Program-made: the position numbers and the translations under genes
DNA from: Paenibacillus sp. FSL K6-0276
GTDB lineage: Bacteria; Bacillota; Bacilli; Paenibacillales; Paenibacillaceae
NCBI RefSeq assembly: GCF_037977235.1
Contig: NZ_CP150276.1
Coordinates: 2,170,001 to 2,234,000 of the forward strand
DNA: 64,000 nucleotides
Reading direction: 5' to 3'
Part shown: piece by piece, positions 34,006 to 43,184 of the stretch
How the letters are laid out: each line of letters opens with the position of its first letter
How positions within the stretch are numbered: the first letter of the stretch is position 1
The notes under the pieces: generated by a model
Told to the model about the DNA's origin: nothing
The model's database searches: none
The model's input: only the letters and a program-made list of their open reading frames with translations

Positions 34006-34744
34006 GATAAGCTACAATACCATCAGCGATGGCTTCTGCGATTTGTTGCTGCCCTTTAGGGGTGCATATCTTTTCGCGGTCGGTCGGACTACTTACAAAA
34101 CCCGCCTCAACGATAACGGTTGTGGCGGTTATTTTGTTGAGTAAATAAAAGGGCTTACCTGGTCTTGGTTGAGCCTCGACATCGTAAAGATTGTTTAATT
34201 GGTGCTGAATGGATTTAGCAAGGATGAAGCTGCGGCCTTCTTGACGGTACAACACGAGTGGTCCATGTTTTGAAGGTGAAGGTGCCCAGTTAATATGAAT
34301 GCTGACCACTACATTAGCTGGGAGCGTCTCGGCCAGCTCTTTGCGCTGCGCAAGATCCCGCAGATGGCGAGATTTGCTGCGCAACCAGCGGTTTTCGTCA
34401 CTGGGTGCATAATCACCATTGCGATTCAAGATTACGTCAAATCCATCACTGCGTAACATCAGAAATAATCGACGTGAGATATCTAACGTAATATCTTTTT
34501 CAAGAATATTACCGTAGGAAGTTCCACCGTCGATGCCTCCGTGTCCCGCATCAATTAGAATCATACGGTGGCCATGACCTAATATATGCTGACGGTCATC
34601 CTTCATCACGGGCTTCTCTGGTGTCGAAGAGGCATAGGAGCTTCCCATAAACAACAGTAGTAGTCCTAAGGTAGTTAGAGTAATACGAAAGCCACATAAA
34701 GTAGCTGCTGTTCTGGAAAAGGAATGTTTTCTCCAGTTGTTCAA
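33992..34744 (-). CDS. N-acetylmuramoyl-L-alanine amidase (Amidase_3, CwlD-like)
   Basis: A 250-residue zinc amidase that cleaves the bond between muramic acid and the peptide stem. Zinc ligands H68 (DAGHGG), E82 (ILEKDI) and H150 (SIHINW) and the catalytic E213 (VEAGFVSS) are present. Residues 20-40 form a signal peptide or anchor. Size and single-domain build match CwlD, which prepares muramic lactam in spore cortex. Start TTG 34744 behind AAGGAGGCG. Converges with the deacetylase-like gene; in Bacillus CwlD works with the deacetylase PdaA, so this neighbour pair is suggestive. Confidence 0.88.
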   Translation of the reverse strand: MNNWRKHSFSRTAATLCGFRITLTTLGLLLLFMGSSYASSTPEKPVMKDDRQHILGHGHRMILIDAGHGGIDGGTSYGNILEKDITLDISRRLFLMLRSDGFDVILNRNGDYAPSDENRWLRSKSRHLRDLAQRKELAETLPANVVVSIHINWAPSPSKHGPLVLYRQEGRSFILAKSIQHQLNNLYDVEAQPRPGKPFYLLNKITATTVIVEAGFVSSPTDREKICTPKGQQQIAEAIADGIVAYLMEV

Positions 34745-34927
34745 GTGAAACGCCTCCTTGCATGTGAATAACGTGTCCTGGATTCTTTGTTAGATTGTGC
34801 TTTATTAGGTAAACCTATACGACAAATCAAGAAGTCTGCTGTTTAGATCTAAGTGGAGTGGTGCACACTAAGAGCATGGAACGGACGTTGATCATCTAAT
34901 TTCACTTACAAGGTAGGGGGTGTCAAA

Positions 34928-35116
34928 ATGGCTTCCGGTGGCGATGAGCTTGTAAAGTATATAACGGAGAAGGTAGTCGTATATATCGAGGATCCGCGTG
35001 CCATACATGCCCGTAGAGCTGCAACGAAGCAGCCGTGGTCACAGAAATGGTTCGGCATGCTTCCACTTGGGTGGTCTATCTGGCGAAGCAAGTGGACTCA
35101 TGGCAAAAAAGAATAA
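34928..35116 (+). CDS. yqzE: YqzE family protein
   Basis: A 62-residue protein with the YqzE pattern: a short N-terminal helix (DELVKYITEKVVVYIEDP), a basic linker and the conserved PWSQKWFGMLPLGW segment. In B. subtilis YqzE lies next to the comG operon, and its function is unknown; here no com genes adjoin. Ribosome site GGTAGGGGGTG before ATG 34928. A strong terminator follows. Confidence 0.85.
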   Translation: MASGGDELVKYITEKVVVYIEDPRAIHARRAATKQPWSQKWFGMLPLGWSIWRSKWTHGKKE

Positions 35117-35127
35117 ATGTTAAAATA

Positions 35128-35188
35128 GCAAATAACCTTCCAGTGCCTTTGTTCATGGGTGACAGTGGAAGGTTATTTGCATTTTTTT
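35128..35188. terminator. Strong bidirectional terminator
   Basis: GCAAATAACCTTCCA and TGGAAGGTTATTTGC form a perfect 15-bp stem with a T-run after it (35182-35188). It separates yqzE from the convergent gene at 35190. Confidence 0.88.
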
Positions 35189-35189
35189 G

Positions 35190-36227
35190 TCAACGATTAT
35201 ATCCGAGTGCTTTGGTATTTCTGTCTGGCAGCTTATGCAGTGTTCCATTATTCTGTAGTGCAGAGAGAGGTAAGTAGCGTTTTCCTTCAGGGCCTGACGC
35301 CGCGTATACGGTAAGATTGTTGTTCTCAGCTTGAGCTTGTCCAAAAGAAGGCTGCCAGCTTTGATATCCTGTAATCATAAAAGGTGCCCCAACAAGGTCA
35401 TTTCGCCCAGCAGCTTGATAAGCAATGCTCTCCTTGGGTCGAATCAGAAGCGCGATATTGTCGCCGCTCACTGTGGTTAGTTTAGGAGCGGTCAGCCATA
35501 GGATATCTTCGTAAGGATCATCTGATCCTCCACTATTGAAGGCTGATAGCGGTAATACGTCAGGATTGAGATTAGTGATTACATCTGTTACTGGAGGCTG
35601 CTCTTTGAGGACTTCTTCCGCCTTGCTAAGTGTCCAAGGTAAAATTTGTGGCACGGAAGCATTGATGTAAACCGTCTTTTCGTCAATGGTTATTTTCCAG
35701 ACCGGTAGAAGCGGTGCATATAAAGCAGTGAGTTTTATTTTTCCTGAAAAAGATGAAGTAATGAGACCTTTCTGCACCAAAAACTGGCGCAGATCATTTA
35801 AACTGTATGGAAGTCCGTATGTGCCGGCTCCATATTCACTTAGCATATATCCGCCTGTATCGGTAGCAGAAATGATCATGTATCCGATCCGCTCTTCGCC
35901 CTTCATTACATTGACAAGCCAGCTATGAGTACCTGGACCAAGGGGATAATATTCTATCCCTGCGTCCTTCCAGGCTGTAAATGGAGCTTCTGCAGCGAGC
36001 TTGTTCAGTGTAGCCTTAGCGAATTCTTGGACCGTGGCGGGAGTTGGTAAGGCACTCATCTTCAGCTGAGGTATCGCATCCTGAGTGACCGACTGGATTA
36101 CACTTACTCTGGTTGCGGCAAGCACCGAAGGGGCACTGGAACTCGTTACAAACAGTCCGAAACATAGAAACAGGAGGAGGCATCCTTGACTCGCAAGACG
36201 TAACATCCGCCTTAAACTTATTTTCAT
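35190..36227 (-). CDS. Secreted protein of unknown function
   Basis: A 345-residue protein with a Sec signal peptide (basic MKISLRRML, hydrophobic LLLFLCFGLFVTSS, cleavage near VLAA). The mature part has no motif I recognise; segments such as WLVNVMKGEERIGYMIISATDTGGYMLSEYG and LLPVWKITIDEKTVYINA suggest a mixed alpha/beta extracellular domain, possibly PepSY-like (WKITIDEKTVYIN is similar in style). ATG 36227 follows AAAGGTGA; a GTG 12 bases upstream is less likely. Monocistronic. Confidence 0.7.
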   Translation of the reverse strand: MKISLRRMLRLASQGCLLLFLCFGLFVTSSSAPSVLAATRVSVIQSVTQDAIPQLKMSALPTPATVQEFAKATLNKLAAEAPFTAWKDAGIEYYPLGPGTHSWLVNVMKGEERIGYMIISATDTGGYMLSEYGAGTYGLPYSLNDLRQFLVQKGLITSSFSGKIKLTALYAPLLPVWKITIDEKTVYINASVPQILPWTLSKAEEVLKEQPPVTDVITNLNPDVLPLSAFNSGGSDDPYEDILWLTAPKLTTVSGDNIALLIRPKESIAYQAAGRNDLVGAPFMITGYQSWQPSFGQAQAENNNLTVYAASGPEGKRYLPLSALQNNGTLHKLPDRNTKALGYNR

Positions 36228-36382
36228 GGCGTCGTTCACCTTTCTTTGTTATGAAATATCAGAAAGTATAAGCTTCTTTCTATTGTAGTGGACAAGCTAT
36301 AAAAAGGCTGTTGCTTGCTGTCGCGCCTGGAGGCGGAAGTTCTCTTGTTTTTTTGCCTGCTTTTAGCGAGTAGGGTCGCATT

Positions 36383-37447
36383 CTATAGGCTCCGCAGATG
36401 AAACAGTCCATAGGTTATCGCAGAAACTGCAATTTGCGGCTCATATTGCCAAATGGTCTCCTGTCGACGACGGTTGTACTGCTCCTGAGTGCCTAGACGT
36501 TTTTCTTCATCAGGCTCTTTCAGCAATTCTCCGTAATAAATATCAATGATAGCCAGCTCGATTCTAAGACGCTCGCGTGCCTGTTCTGCCCAAGTGTAAT
36601 CAAGTTCGGCTAGCTGAGAGGTAAGATGTGCTTCCAATAAATCTGTAGCGGCTGTCACTGTCAGTTCATAAGGTTGGATATGCACGTTTTCTGGTAAACG
36701 GGGGATCATCTCCCGCGAGGATATCTTAGCGTTAAAATCATCAATGATGTTCCCTTTTGTCAGAGATATTCCAAGATAATGCAGTTCTTCCCGTTTCAAA
36801 TCGCAGCTCATCTCCACTTTATAGCAGACACCGAGCCAAGGTTCATAGGCTGCAGAGAAGAGTGTATTCCGTTGCCTGCTACCGGGATCTTCAAATAAGT
36901 AAAGGCATTTTCCTTCATCTTGGGCTGCACTCCAAATTTGCTGCAGGCGCTTGCTTCCATAGATGATATCTTCACGTCTTATCATGCCGGGCCCAATTCG
37001 TGGCAGAGCTGGAACAATACCAAAGTAGCGGGCAAGGATGCTGTCTTCTGGATTTGAAGAGGGGACATGAACCACATTAGATTCAGGTGATGCTGAATTC
37101 AATAGATCCGAGCTCACCTCAACATCGGCAGTCGAGTCCATCGCTGGGTTTCCTGTAATTGGTGGGTTCATTGCTCCGATGCTGCGATTTATCGTAGGCG
37201 GAACTTCTATAGCTGCCTGGCTGTCGTATTTTTCCGGATCAAAAACAAAGGTGAAAGAGAGCGTCTCCGGATCAACACCAGTACGCTCTACAAATCCCCA
37301 ATAATAAGGACGATCTGTAAGCATTCTGTCAGCTCTTGGCGATAGCTTTACAGTTACGTGAATGGGCGATACTTCAATAATGGAGCATTCTGTCGCCTCC
37401 AGATAGTCCATTACATGTTTACGTACTTCCTGTGAGGTGAGGGTCAT
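36383..37447 (-). CDS. yqhG: YqhG family protein
   Basis: A 354-residue soluble protein whose N-terminus (SQEVRKHVMDYLEATECSII, then VTVKLSPRADRMLTDRPYYW) matches B. subtilis YqhG. About 80 residues of Pro/Asn/Ser-rich sequence (near 85-135) interrupt the conserved parts. It overlaps the yqhH stop by four bases, keeping the conserved yqhH-yqhG pair. Function is unknown; co-occurrence with the Snf2-type ATPase suggests a joint nucleic-acid role. Confidence 0.88.
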   Translation of the reverse strand: MTLTSQEVRKHVMDYLEATECSIIEVSPIHVTVKLSPRADRMLTDRPYYWGFVERTGVDPETLSFTFVFDPEKYDSQAAIEVPPTINRSIGAMNPPITGNPAMDSTADVEVSSDLLNSASPESNVVHVPSSNPEDSILARYFGIVPALPRIGPGMIRREDIIYGSKRLQQIWSAAQDEGKCLYLFEDPGSRQRNTLFSAAYEPWLGVCYKVEMSCDLKREELHYLGISLTKGNIIDDFNAKISSREMIPRLPENVHIQPYELTVTAATDLLEAHLTSQLAELDYTWAEQARERLRIELAIIDIYYGELLKEPDEEKRLGTQEQYNRRRQETIWQYEPQIAVSAITYGLFHLRSL

Positions 37448-39189
37448 GTCGCAGTCTCACTTTCCTTTTTAATACCCTGAGTCAACTCACTTAGGGATTC
37501 ACCAATATGATCTAGCTCATTTCGCAGCTCTTCATCGGAGCGGGATTCGAGCATGATTTTGTATAAACTTTTCTCCAGAGATTCTTTCTTCTCAAAACGC
37601 TCCAGAATCACATCCAGCCCTCCAATGACCATTTCGAACATATTGATCTTCTCGTGTAGCAGATGCAGAATATGTTCTTCAATGGTGCCCTGTGTGGACA
37701 AATTATAGATAACCACGTCATTTTCCTGACCTAACCGGTGCACCCGCCCAATCCGCTGTTCTACTCTCATAGGATTCCAAGGTAGATCGAAGTTGATCAT
37801 ATGGTGACAGAACTGCAGGTTAATGCCCTCACCACCCGCCTCGGTTGCGATCATGACTTGAGCACGGCCGCGGAAGAGATCCATCATCCAGTCTTTTTTA
37901 CCACGGTTCATTCCGCCGGAATAAGAAACACACATTAGCCCATGTTCGCGGAAATACTGAAGCAAATATTCTTGAGTCGCGCGGTACTCCGTGAAGACGA
38001 TGACTTTTTCATTCATTTCTTGAATGAGGGATAGCGTTGTTTCGGCTTTGGTGTTGGTTTTAACCGTACGAAGTGTCTGCAATAGCTCCATCATCCGATC
38101 GCGTTTCGGAGAATCAGCGGGTAGCTTCTTGATCAGATTAACTAAAGTGATGAAGACGGCATCCCGGCTGCTGCACACCTCGCGCTGAAGCGTTACCAAG
38201 GAAAGCATACTACTGAGATTGCCGCCCGATTCTTGATACTGGTCTTTGACAAAAGAAGTGACAGCGTCATATAATACTCTCTCTTCCTGTGAAAGAACTA
38301 GCGGAATATTACGGACTTTTCGTTTCGTAAAGTTAACAGGTCCTTCACCACGCCGATTGCGGATCATCACCTTCGAAAGCTCGTCCCTTAGCTGACCTTC
38401 ATTCTTGGGTTGCCGTTTATCAACGACGAAATTTGAAGCAAAATCGCCCTGATTTCCTAATTGCCCCGGCTTCAGTAAAGTGATCAAATTAAATAGCTCG
38501 CCCAGATCATTCTGAACGGGAGTAGCGGTTAGGAGCAGGCAATATTTCTTGCGTAATTGCTGTACAAATAGATAATTAGTCGATTTCTTATTCTTCAACT
38601 TGTGGGCTTCATCAATAATCAACATGTCATATTCATTTTCCAGCAGCATTTCTTTATGTGGATCACGTTTCGCGGTGTCCATAGATGCGACGACAATCGC
38701 ATTTCCCCAGGAGTATGCTTTTTTCTGTGCAATAGCTGATATGCCAAACTTGGCATTCAGCTCGCGGACCCACTGCAATACGAGGGAAGCGGGTACCAGA
38801 ATAAGAACTTTAGAGACGAGACCGCGAACAAGATATTCCTTGAGTACAAGTCCAGCTTCAATCGTCTTTCCTAGTCCAACTTCGTCTGCAAGAATCGCGC
38901 GGCCTGACATCTCAAACAGAACCTTATGCGCGGTATCGAGCTGATGAGGAAGTGGGGATAATCCGGATAAATGCTTCATGCATTGCAGCTCATCGAAGCT
39001 TGTTACTAGACCCGTTTGTTCTCCTTGCACGGCAAGCCTGGACAGACGGAAATCTCCCCACGGACCGCCTTTTTCCAGTTTGAGTTCTAGATCCTGCAGC
39101 CAATTCCGGTCAAAAGAAAGAGGAACAGGCAGTATAGGCGCGGGCTTCCCACCTTTGTGGGGTAGTGAATTACGGAATAATTGCGTCAT
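37444..39189 (-). CDS. yqhH: Snf2-family helicase YqhH
   Basis: A 581-residue SF2 ATPase of the Snf2/RapA group. Motif I AILADEVGLGKTIEAG, motif II DEAH in MLIIDEAHKL, motif III LTATPVQND, motif V TEAGGEGINLQFCHHMI and motif VI QRIGRVHRLGQ are all present. It lacks an accessory DNA-binding domain. First gene of the yqhH-yqhG unit (ATGA overlap). Probably remodels protein-nucleic acid complexes; RapA-like action on RNA polymerase is one possibility. Confidence 0.93.
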   Translation of the reverse strand: MTQLFRNSLPHKGGKPAPILPVPLSFDRNWLQDLELKLEKGGPWGDFRLSRLAVQGEQTGLVTSFDELQCMKHLSGLSPLPHQLDTAHKVLFEMSGRAILADEVGLGKTIEAGLVLKEYLVRGLVSKVLILVPASLVLQWVRELNAKFGISAIAQKKAYSWGNAIVVASMDTAKRDPHKEMLLENEYDMLIIDEAHKLKNKKSTNYLFVQQLRKKYCLLLTATPVQNDLGELFNLITLLKPGQLGNQGDFASNFVVDKRQPKNEGQLRDELSKVMIRNRRGEGPVNFTKRKVRNIPLVLSQEERVLYDAVTSFVKDQYQESGGNLSSMLSLVTLQREVCSSRDAVFITLVNLIKKLPADSPKRDRMMELLQTLRTVKTNTKAETTLSLIQEMNEKVIVFTEYRATQEYLLQYFREHGLMCVSYSGGMNRGKKDWMMDLFRGRAQVMIATEAGGEGINLQFCHHMINFDLPWNPMRVEQRIGRVHRLGQENDVVIYNLSTQGTIEEHILHLLHEKINMFEMVIGGLDVILERFEKKESLEKSLYKIMLESRSDEELRNELDHIGESLSELTQGIKKESETAT

Positions 39190-39371
39190 GGTACAGCCTC
39201 CTCAGGCGCTAATTCATATCATCATTCGTAGAAGTAGTATGCTCTTAAACAAGAGAATTCATAACCTTCTATTTTTCTCGATAGCCTTTAAAAAAGAGAG
39301 TAAAAGCGAGAAAACGCGGCAAGGTTTGCGATATTTCGGCTGCTTGACTCTATTTTCGAAAAAGACCTTCG

Positions 39372-39420
39372 ATACAATATGTGGTATAGTTTAAAAGTTG
39401 ACGCACACAATATATTGTGA
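39372..39420. promoter_or_regulatory. Paired NrdR boxes before nrdJ
   Basis: ATACAATATGTGGTAT (39372-39387) and ACACAATATATTGTGA (39405-39420) both resemble the NrdR box (ACAcwAtATaTwGtgt). They lie 33 bases apart start to start, about three helical turns, as expected for cooperative NrdR binding. NrdR represses ribonucleotide reductase genes when dATP is high. Confidence 0.75.
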
Positions 39421-39480
39421 CAAAAGCTTGAATTTGTGGGTTTATAGGGCGCTCAGCTGGTATTTGTTATTGACAAGATG

Positions 39481-39557
39481 AACTTCCTACATACACCGTA
39501 AGGCGGAAGATAAGTGTAAGGAAGTTTTTGTTGTGGGTCACAAAACGTAAGCCCACA
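39481..39557 (+). promoter_or_regulatory. Two hairpins in the nrdJ leader, the first terminator-like
   Basis: AACTTCC plus TACATACAC (39481-39496) pair with GTGTAA plus GGAAGTT (39514-39526), followed by a U-run (39525-39529). A second hairpin, TGTGGG/CCCACA, spans 39532-39557. No cobalamin-riboswitch core was seen. Confidence 0.5.
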
Positions 39558-39603
39558 CCTTGGAATGGAACTGATATTTACTACAATGCGGGAGGTTTTT
39601 TTA

Positions 39604-42258
39604 TTGAGTAATGTGGAACGTAAGCAACGCCTTGAAGGGCTAAGTGAAAAAATATTTTTGGATCGTTATGCTTGGAAGGATGCCGACAGCAACAATGCTA
39701 AAGTGGGCGATGTTGTACTCGTTCTAACAAAGGATGATCCGAAGTTTCCAACGAAGGAAGTCGGAGAGATCGTAGAACGTAGCGGCCGAATCGTAACCGT
39801 TAAGACGCGCAGCGGCGAACTTGTGAAATCAGATGTTGAAAAGCTGACGCTTAATATAGAAAAAACACCAGAGGAAATGTGGGATCGTCTGTCTACAGCT
39901 ATGGCTTCTGTTGAGAAGACACCTGAACTTCAAGAAGAATGGGCAGGTAAATTCCGTTCGATTCTGGATGATTGGAAGCTCGTGCCGGGTGGACGTATTG
40001 CGGCTGGTGCAGGCGCTAGTGAAGAACTAACACTATTCAACTGTTATGTAATTCCTTCTCCAAAAGATAGCCGTGGCGGTATTATGCAGACATTGGCTGA
40101 AATGACAGAAATTATGGCTCGTGGTGGCGGTGTAGGGATTAACCTATCATCACTACGTCCACGCCGTGCGATTGTGAGAGGTGTGAATGGTTCATCCAGT
40201 GGTTCTGTATCTTGGGGCGGTCTGTTTAGCTATACCACTGGATTAATTGAACAAGGCGGTAGCCGCCGTGGTGCGCTTATGCTCATGATTAATGACTGGC
40301 ATCCGGATGTTGAGGACTTCATTACCGTGAAGCAAACGATGGGTCAAGTCACTAATGCTAACCTTTCGGTATGTGTGAGCAATAGCTTTATGAAGGCTGT
40401 AAAAGAAAATCTGGATTGGGATCTCGTATTCCCGGATACGACAGATCCTGACTATAACGATATGTGGGATGGCGATCTCGACAAGTGGAAGGCTGCGGGC
40501 AAAAACGTTATTCATTATCGCACCGTTAAAGCGCGTGATGTGTGGCGCACCATTATCGAGTCGGCTTGGAAATCTGCGGAGCCGGGCGTAGTGTTCATGG
40601 AATACTACAATCAGATGTCCAACAGCTGGTATTTCAATCCGATCATTTGTACGAACCCATGTGGGGAGCAAGGGCTGCCAGGCTGGGGAGTCTGCAATTT
40701 GTCCGCTGTGAACCTGTCCAAGTTTTACGATGAGAAGAATCATGATGTAGACTGGGAAGATCTCGCGACTACGACGCGTTATTCCGTTCGTTTCTTGGAC
40801 AATGTCATTGATAAGACACCTTATCATTTCCCGGAAAATGAAGCGAATCAGAAAAATGAACGCCGTGTGGGTCTAGGAACGATGGGACTAGCGGAGCTTA
40901 TGATCAAATTGAACATCCGTTACGGTAGTCCGGAATCTTTGGAGTTTCTGGACAAGCTGTACGGCTTTATGGCTCGTGAAGCGTACCTTGCATCGGCAGA
41001 GATTGCTGGTGAGAAGGGATCCTTCCTAGCTTTTGATACTGAGAAATACTTAATGAGCGGCTTTATGGAAAATATGGTCGAAGCGTATCCAGAGGTTGAC
41101 GAAGCGATTCGCAAACATGGCATGCGTAACGTTACAGTTATTACTCAAGCACCAACGGGCAGCACAGGTACAATGGTAGGCACTTCGACAGGTATTGAAC
41201 CTTATTTTGCCTTCAAATATTACCGTCAAAGTCGTCTTGGCTACGATGAGCAGTTCGTTCCAATCGCTCAAGAATGGCTTGAAGCTCATCCAGGTGAAGA
41301 GCTTCCAGAATACTTTGTGACCTCGATGGATTTGTCGGCTAAGGATCATATCCGTGCGCAAGCAGCGATTCAACGCTGGGTGGATAGCTCAATTTCCAAG
41401 ACAGCAAACTGTCCGTCTGACTTCACGGTAGAAGAGACGGCTGAGCTATATGAAATGGCCTTCGATCTAGGTTGTAAAGGCGTTACGATCTACCGTGATG
41501 GTAGCCGTGACGTGCAAGTTCTGCAAACCTCGAAGAAGGAAGATGAGAAACTTACTTCAGCAGAAGAGGTAGCACCAGCAGTTGAAGCTGTAACGACTCC
41601 TGAAGTAAGTGCAAGTGTTGTAGCAGCAAGTCCAGCGCCACAAGTCACTACAAAAGAGCTGGATAAACAATACAAGAAACGTCCGCAGGTTCTGCGCGGC
41701 GCAACTTACAAGATCAACACACCTTTCGGCATGGCATATATTACGATCAATGATCTTGATGGCACACCGGCAGAAATCTTCCTGAATGTTGGTAAAGCAG
41801 GCTCTGACGTCTTTGCGATGGCAGAAGCACTCGGTCGTGTCTGCTCCTTGTTCCTCCGTTATGGAGATCATGGTGAGAAGGTGGAATTGTTGATCAAACA
41901 TTTGAAAGGTATCGGCGGATCAGGCGCAATCGGCTTCGGTGCGAATCGGGTAGAATCCATTGCAGATGCTGTAGCTAAGGCATTGGAGACTCATGTACTG
42001 AATAACGCTCATGATGATCATCTGCCAGCACCAATTGCAGCAACATTGGAGCTGGAGGATTTCAACGAAGCTTTAAATGCGGAGTTGAAGGCGAGTGTTC
42101 CTGCGGCAACGTCTACCGATGATAGTCATGGTGGACATGGTGCGCATAACCACACTAGCGCTTCACGTGATCTTTGCCCATCTTGCGGCGGCGCTTCGCT
42201 GATAAATATTGAGGGTTGTAAGACTTGCGGGAACTGTGGGTATAGTCGCTGCGGGTAA
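39604..42258 (+). CDS. nrdJ: Adenosylcobalamin-dependent (class II) ribonucleotide reductase
   Basis: An 884-residue NrdJ that reduces ribonucleotides to deoxyribonucleotides with an adenosylcobalamin-generated thiyl radical. Features: LFNCYVIPSP (first redox Cys), GGVGINLSSLRP, NPCGEQGLPGWGVCNLS (thiyl Cys, catalytic Glu and second redox Cys), and TQAPTGSTGTMVGTSTGIEP (phosphate loop). After a Glu/Ala/Val-rich linker (near 645-690) comes a further domain and a C-terminal zinc ribbon with CPSCGG and CKTCGNCGYSRCG carrying the exchange cysteines. TTG 39604 behind GCGGGAGGT is preferred to the upstream ATG, which lacks a ribosome site. Paired NrdR boxes precede it. Confidence 0.95.
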   Translation: MSNVERKQRLEGLSEKIFLDRYAWKDADSNNAKVGDVVLVLTKDDPKFPTKEVGEIVERSGRIVTVKTRSGELVKSDVEKLTLNIEKTPEEMWDRLSTAMASVEKTPELQEEWAGKFRSILDDWKLVPGGRIAAGAGASEELTLFNCYVIPSPKDSRGGIMQTLAEMTEIMARGGGVGINLSSLRPRRAIVRGVNGSSSGSVSWGGLFSYTTGLIEQGGSRRGALMLMINDWHPDVEDFITVKQTMGQVTNANLSVCVSNSFMKAVKENLDWDLVFPDTTDPDYNDMWDGDLDKWKAAGKNVIHYRTVKARDVWRTIIESAWKSAEPGVVFMEYYNQMSNSWYFNPIICTNPCGEQGLPGWGVCNLSAVNLSKFYDEKNHDVDWEDLATTTRYSVRFLDNVIDKTPYHFPENEANQKNERRVGLGTMGLAELMIKLNIRYGSPESLEFLDKLYGFMAREAYLASAEIAGEKGSFLAFDTEKYLMSGFMENMVEAYPEVDEAIRKHGMRNVTVITQAPTGSTGTMVGTSTGIEPYFAFKYYRQSRLGYDEQFVPIAQEWLEAHPGEELPEYFVTSMDLSAKDHIRAQAAIQRWVDSSISKTANCPSDFTVEETAELYEMAFDLGCKGVTIYRDGSRDVQVLQTSKKEDEKLTSAEEVAPAVEAVTTPEVSASVVAASPAPQVTTKELDKQYKKRPQVLRGATYKINTPFGMAYITINDLDGTPAEIFLNVGKAGSDVFAMAEALGRVCSLFLRYGDHGEKVELLIKHLKGIGGSGAIGFGANRVESIADAVAKALETHVLNNAHDDHLPAPIAATLELEDFNEALNAELKASVPAATSTDDSHGGHGAHNHTSASRDLCPSCGGASLINIEGCKTCGNCGYSRCG

Positions 42259-42532
42259 ATGAATGGGTTGGTAGATTTTCAGGTCAATTGTGATGGATCA
42301 TGAAAGCTGCAAAAATGACCATATATGATGACAATAGTGGATCATGAAAGATGAAAATTTAATTTACTATTCATTATTTTGAATAAATATTCAAGGAAGT
42401 ATATTTATGTGTTTTTACGCATGAAAATCAGTGGGTTTTTCATTTGGGTTGAGTAGATAAAAGTTTTATCTTTACTGGAATTCAATAATTAAGAAGAGTT
42501 ATGCTTAGGATTGAGTTTTAAATGAACACTAT

Positions 42533-42571
42533 AAAAGTCCCGATTAGGAATTTCCTATATCGGGACTTTTT
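42533..42571. terminator. Strong bidirectional terminator
   Basis: AAAAGTCCCGAT pairs with ATCGGGACTTTT (perfect 12 bp) with an inner AGGAA/TTCCT stem. It lies 275 bases after nrdJ and 177 bases beyond the cupin stop. Confidence 0.85.
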
Positions 42572-42747
42572 GATGTGATAAATAATGTTATTTGTTTACT
42601 GATCTGAACAGTCCCTAATTTCGTAACCAAGGATCATTAGGAATAACTCGCCGTCCCATGCGTCATGGGCACTATAAGTATAAAAACGATGGATATATAG
42701 ATTTGCTTCTTTCTATATATATTAAAATATCTAACACTGATAAGTCT

Positions 42748-43068
42748 TTATAAGCTACCATACCAAACATCTTCAACAGGCTCTAACCACTCTGTTTCGC
42801 CTGGCGTAATAGCAAGGTGTACAAACCAACTGTCTTTAGTCGCGCCATGCCAATGCTTTACATTTGGTGCAATTTTCACTACGTCACCTGTTTTAAGCAG
42901 TTGAGCGGGTTTTCCTTCTTCCTGATACCAACTTTCACCACCTGTGACTAATAAAACTTGCCCAACTTTATGTGAATGCCAGTTATTGCGGGCATTGGGG
43001 GCAAAATTTACGTTTGAATAATGAGTATAATAGCTATTTTTCTTGTTGGAGGATTTATCGGTTTTCAT
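42748..43068 (-). CDS. Cupin-domain protein with short N-terminus
   Basis: A 106-residue single-domain cupin. Metal-binding motif 1 is NWHSHKVGQVLLVTGGESWYQ and motif 2 is GDVVKIAPNVKHWHG, as in cupins that accompany carboxymuconolactone decarboxylases. Homologues usually carry about 25 more conserved residues before NVNFAPNARNNWHSH; here they are replaced by KTDKSSNKKNSYYTHYS, and no clear ribosome site precedes the ATG. It may therefore be a 5'-damaged gene. It lies inside a segment with terminal inverted repeats. Confidence 0.7.
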   Translation of the reverse strand: MKTDKSSNKKNSYYTHYSNVNFAPNARNNWHSHKVGQVLLVTGGESWYQEEGKPAQLLKTGDVVKIAPNVKHWHGATKDSWFVHLAITPGETEWLEPVEDVWYGSL

Positions 43069-43184
43069 GAGTCTGTATAGGTGCGGTTGAACAAATCTGA
43101 ACTTCTATTTCATCTTTAGTGAGACACTATTCTAATGAAATAAGGCTTTTTAGTCTTCTTTTTTGCAGCTGTGGTGATCCATCA

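Larger units (their letters stand above)
42291..43184. mobile_element. 894-bp segment bounded by 25-bp terminal inverted repeats (non-autonomous element?)
   Basis: Left end TGATGGATCA-n4-AGCTGCAAAAA (42291-42315); the right end (43160-43184) is its inverted copy with 21 of 25 positions identical. TAGATTTT occurs at 42272-42279 and again at 43185-43192, next to the right end, and may be a target duplication, although the left copy is separated by 11 bases. No transposase is present. A partial third copy of the end (TGGATCATGAAAG) is at 42338-42350. Contents: a strong terminator and a cupin gene. Confidence 0.4.

Noticed and set aside
39421..39603. Cobalamin riboswitch before nrdJ
   Set aside because: No B12-box (GCCACTG) or matching architecture seen.
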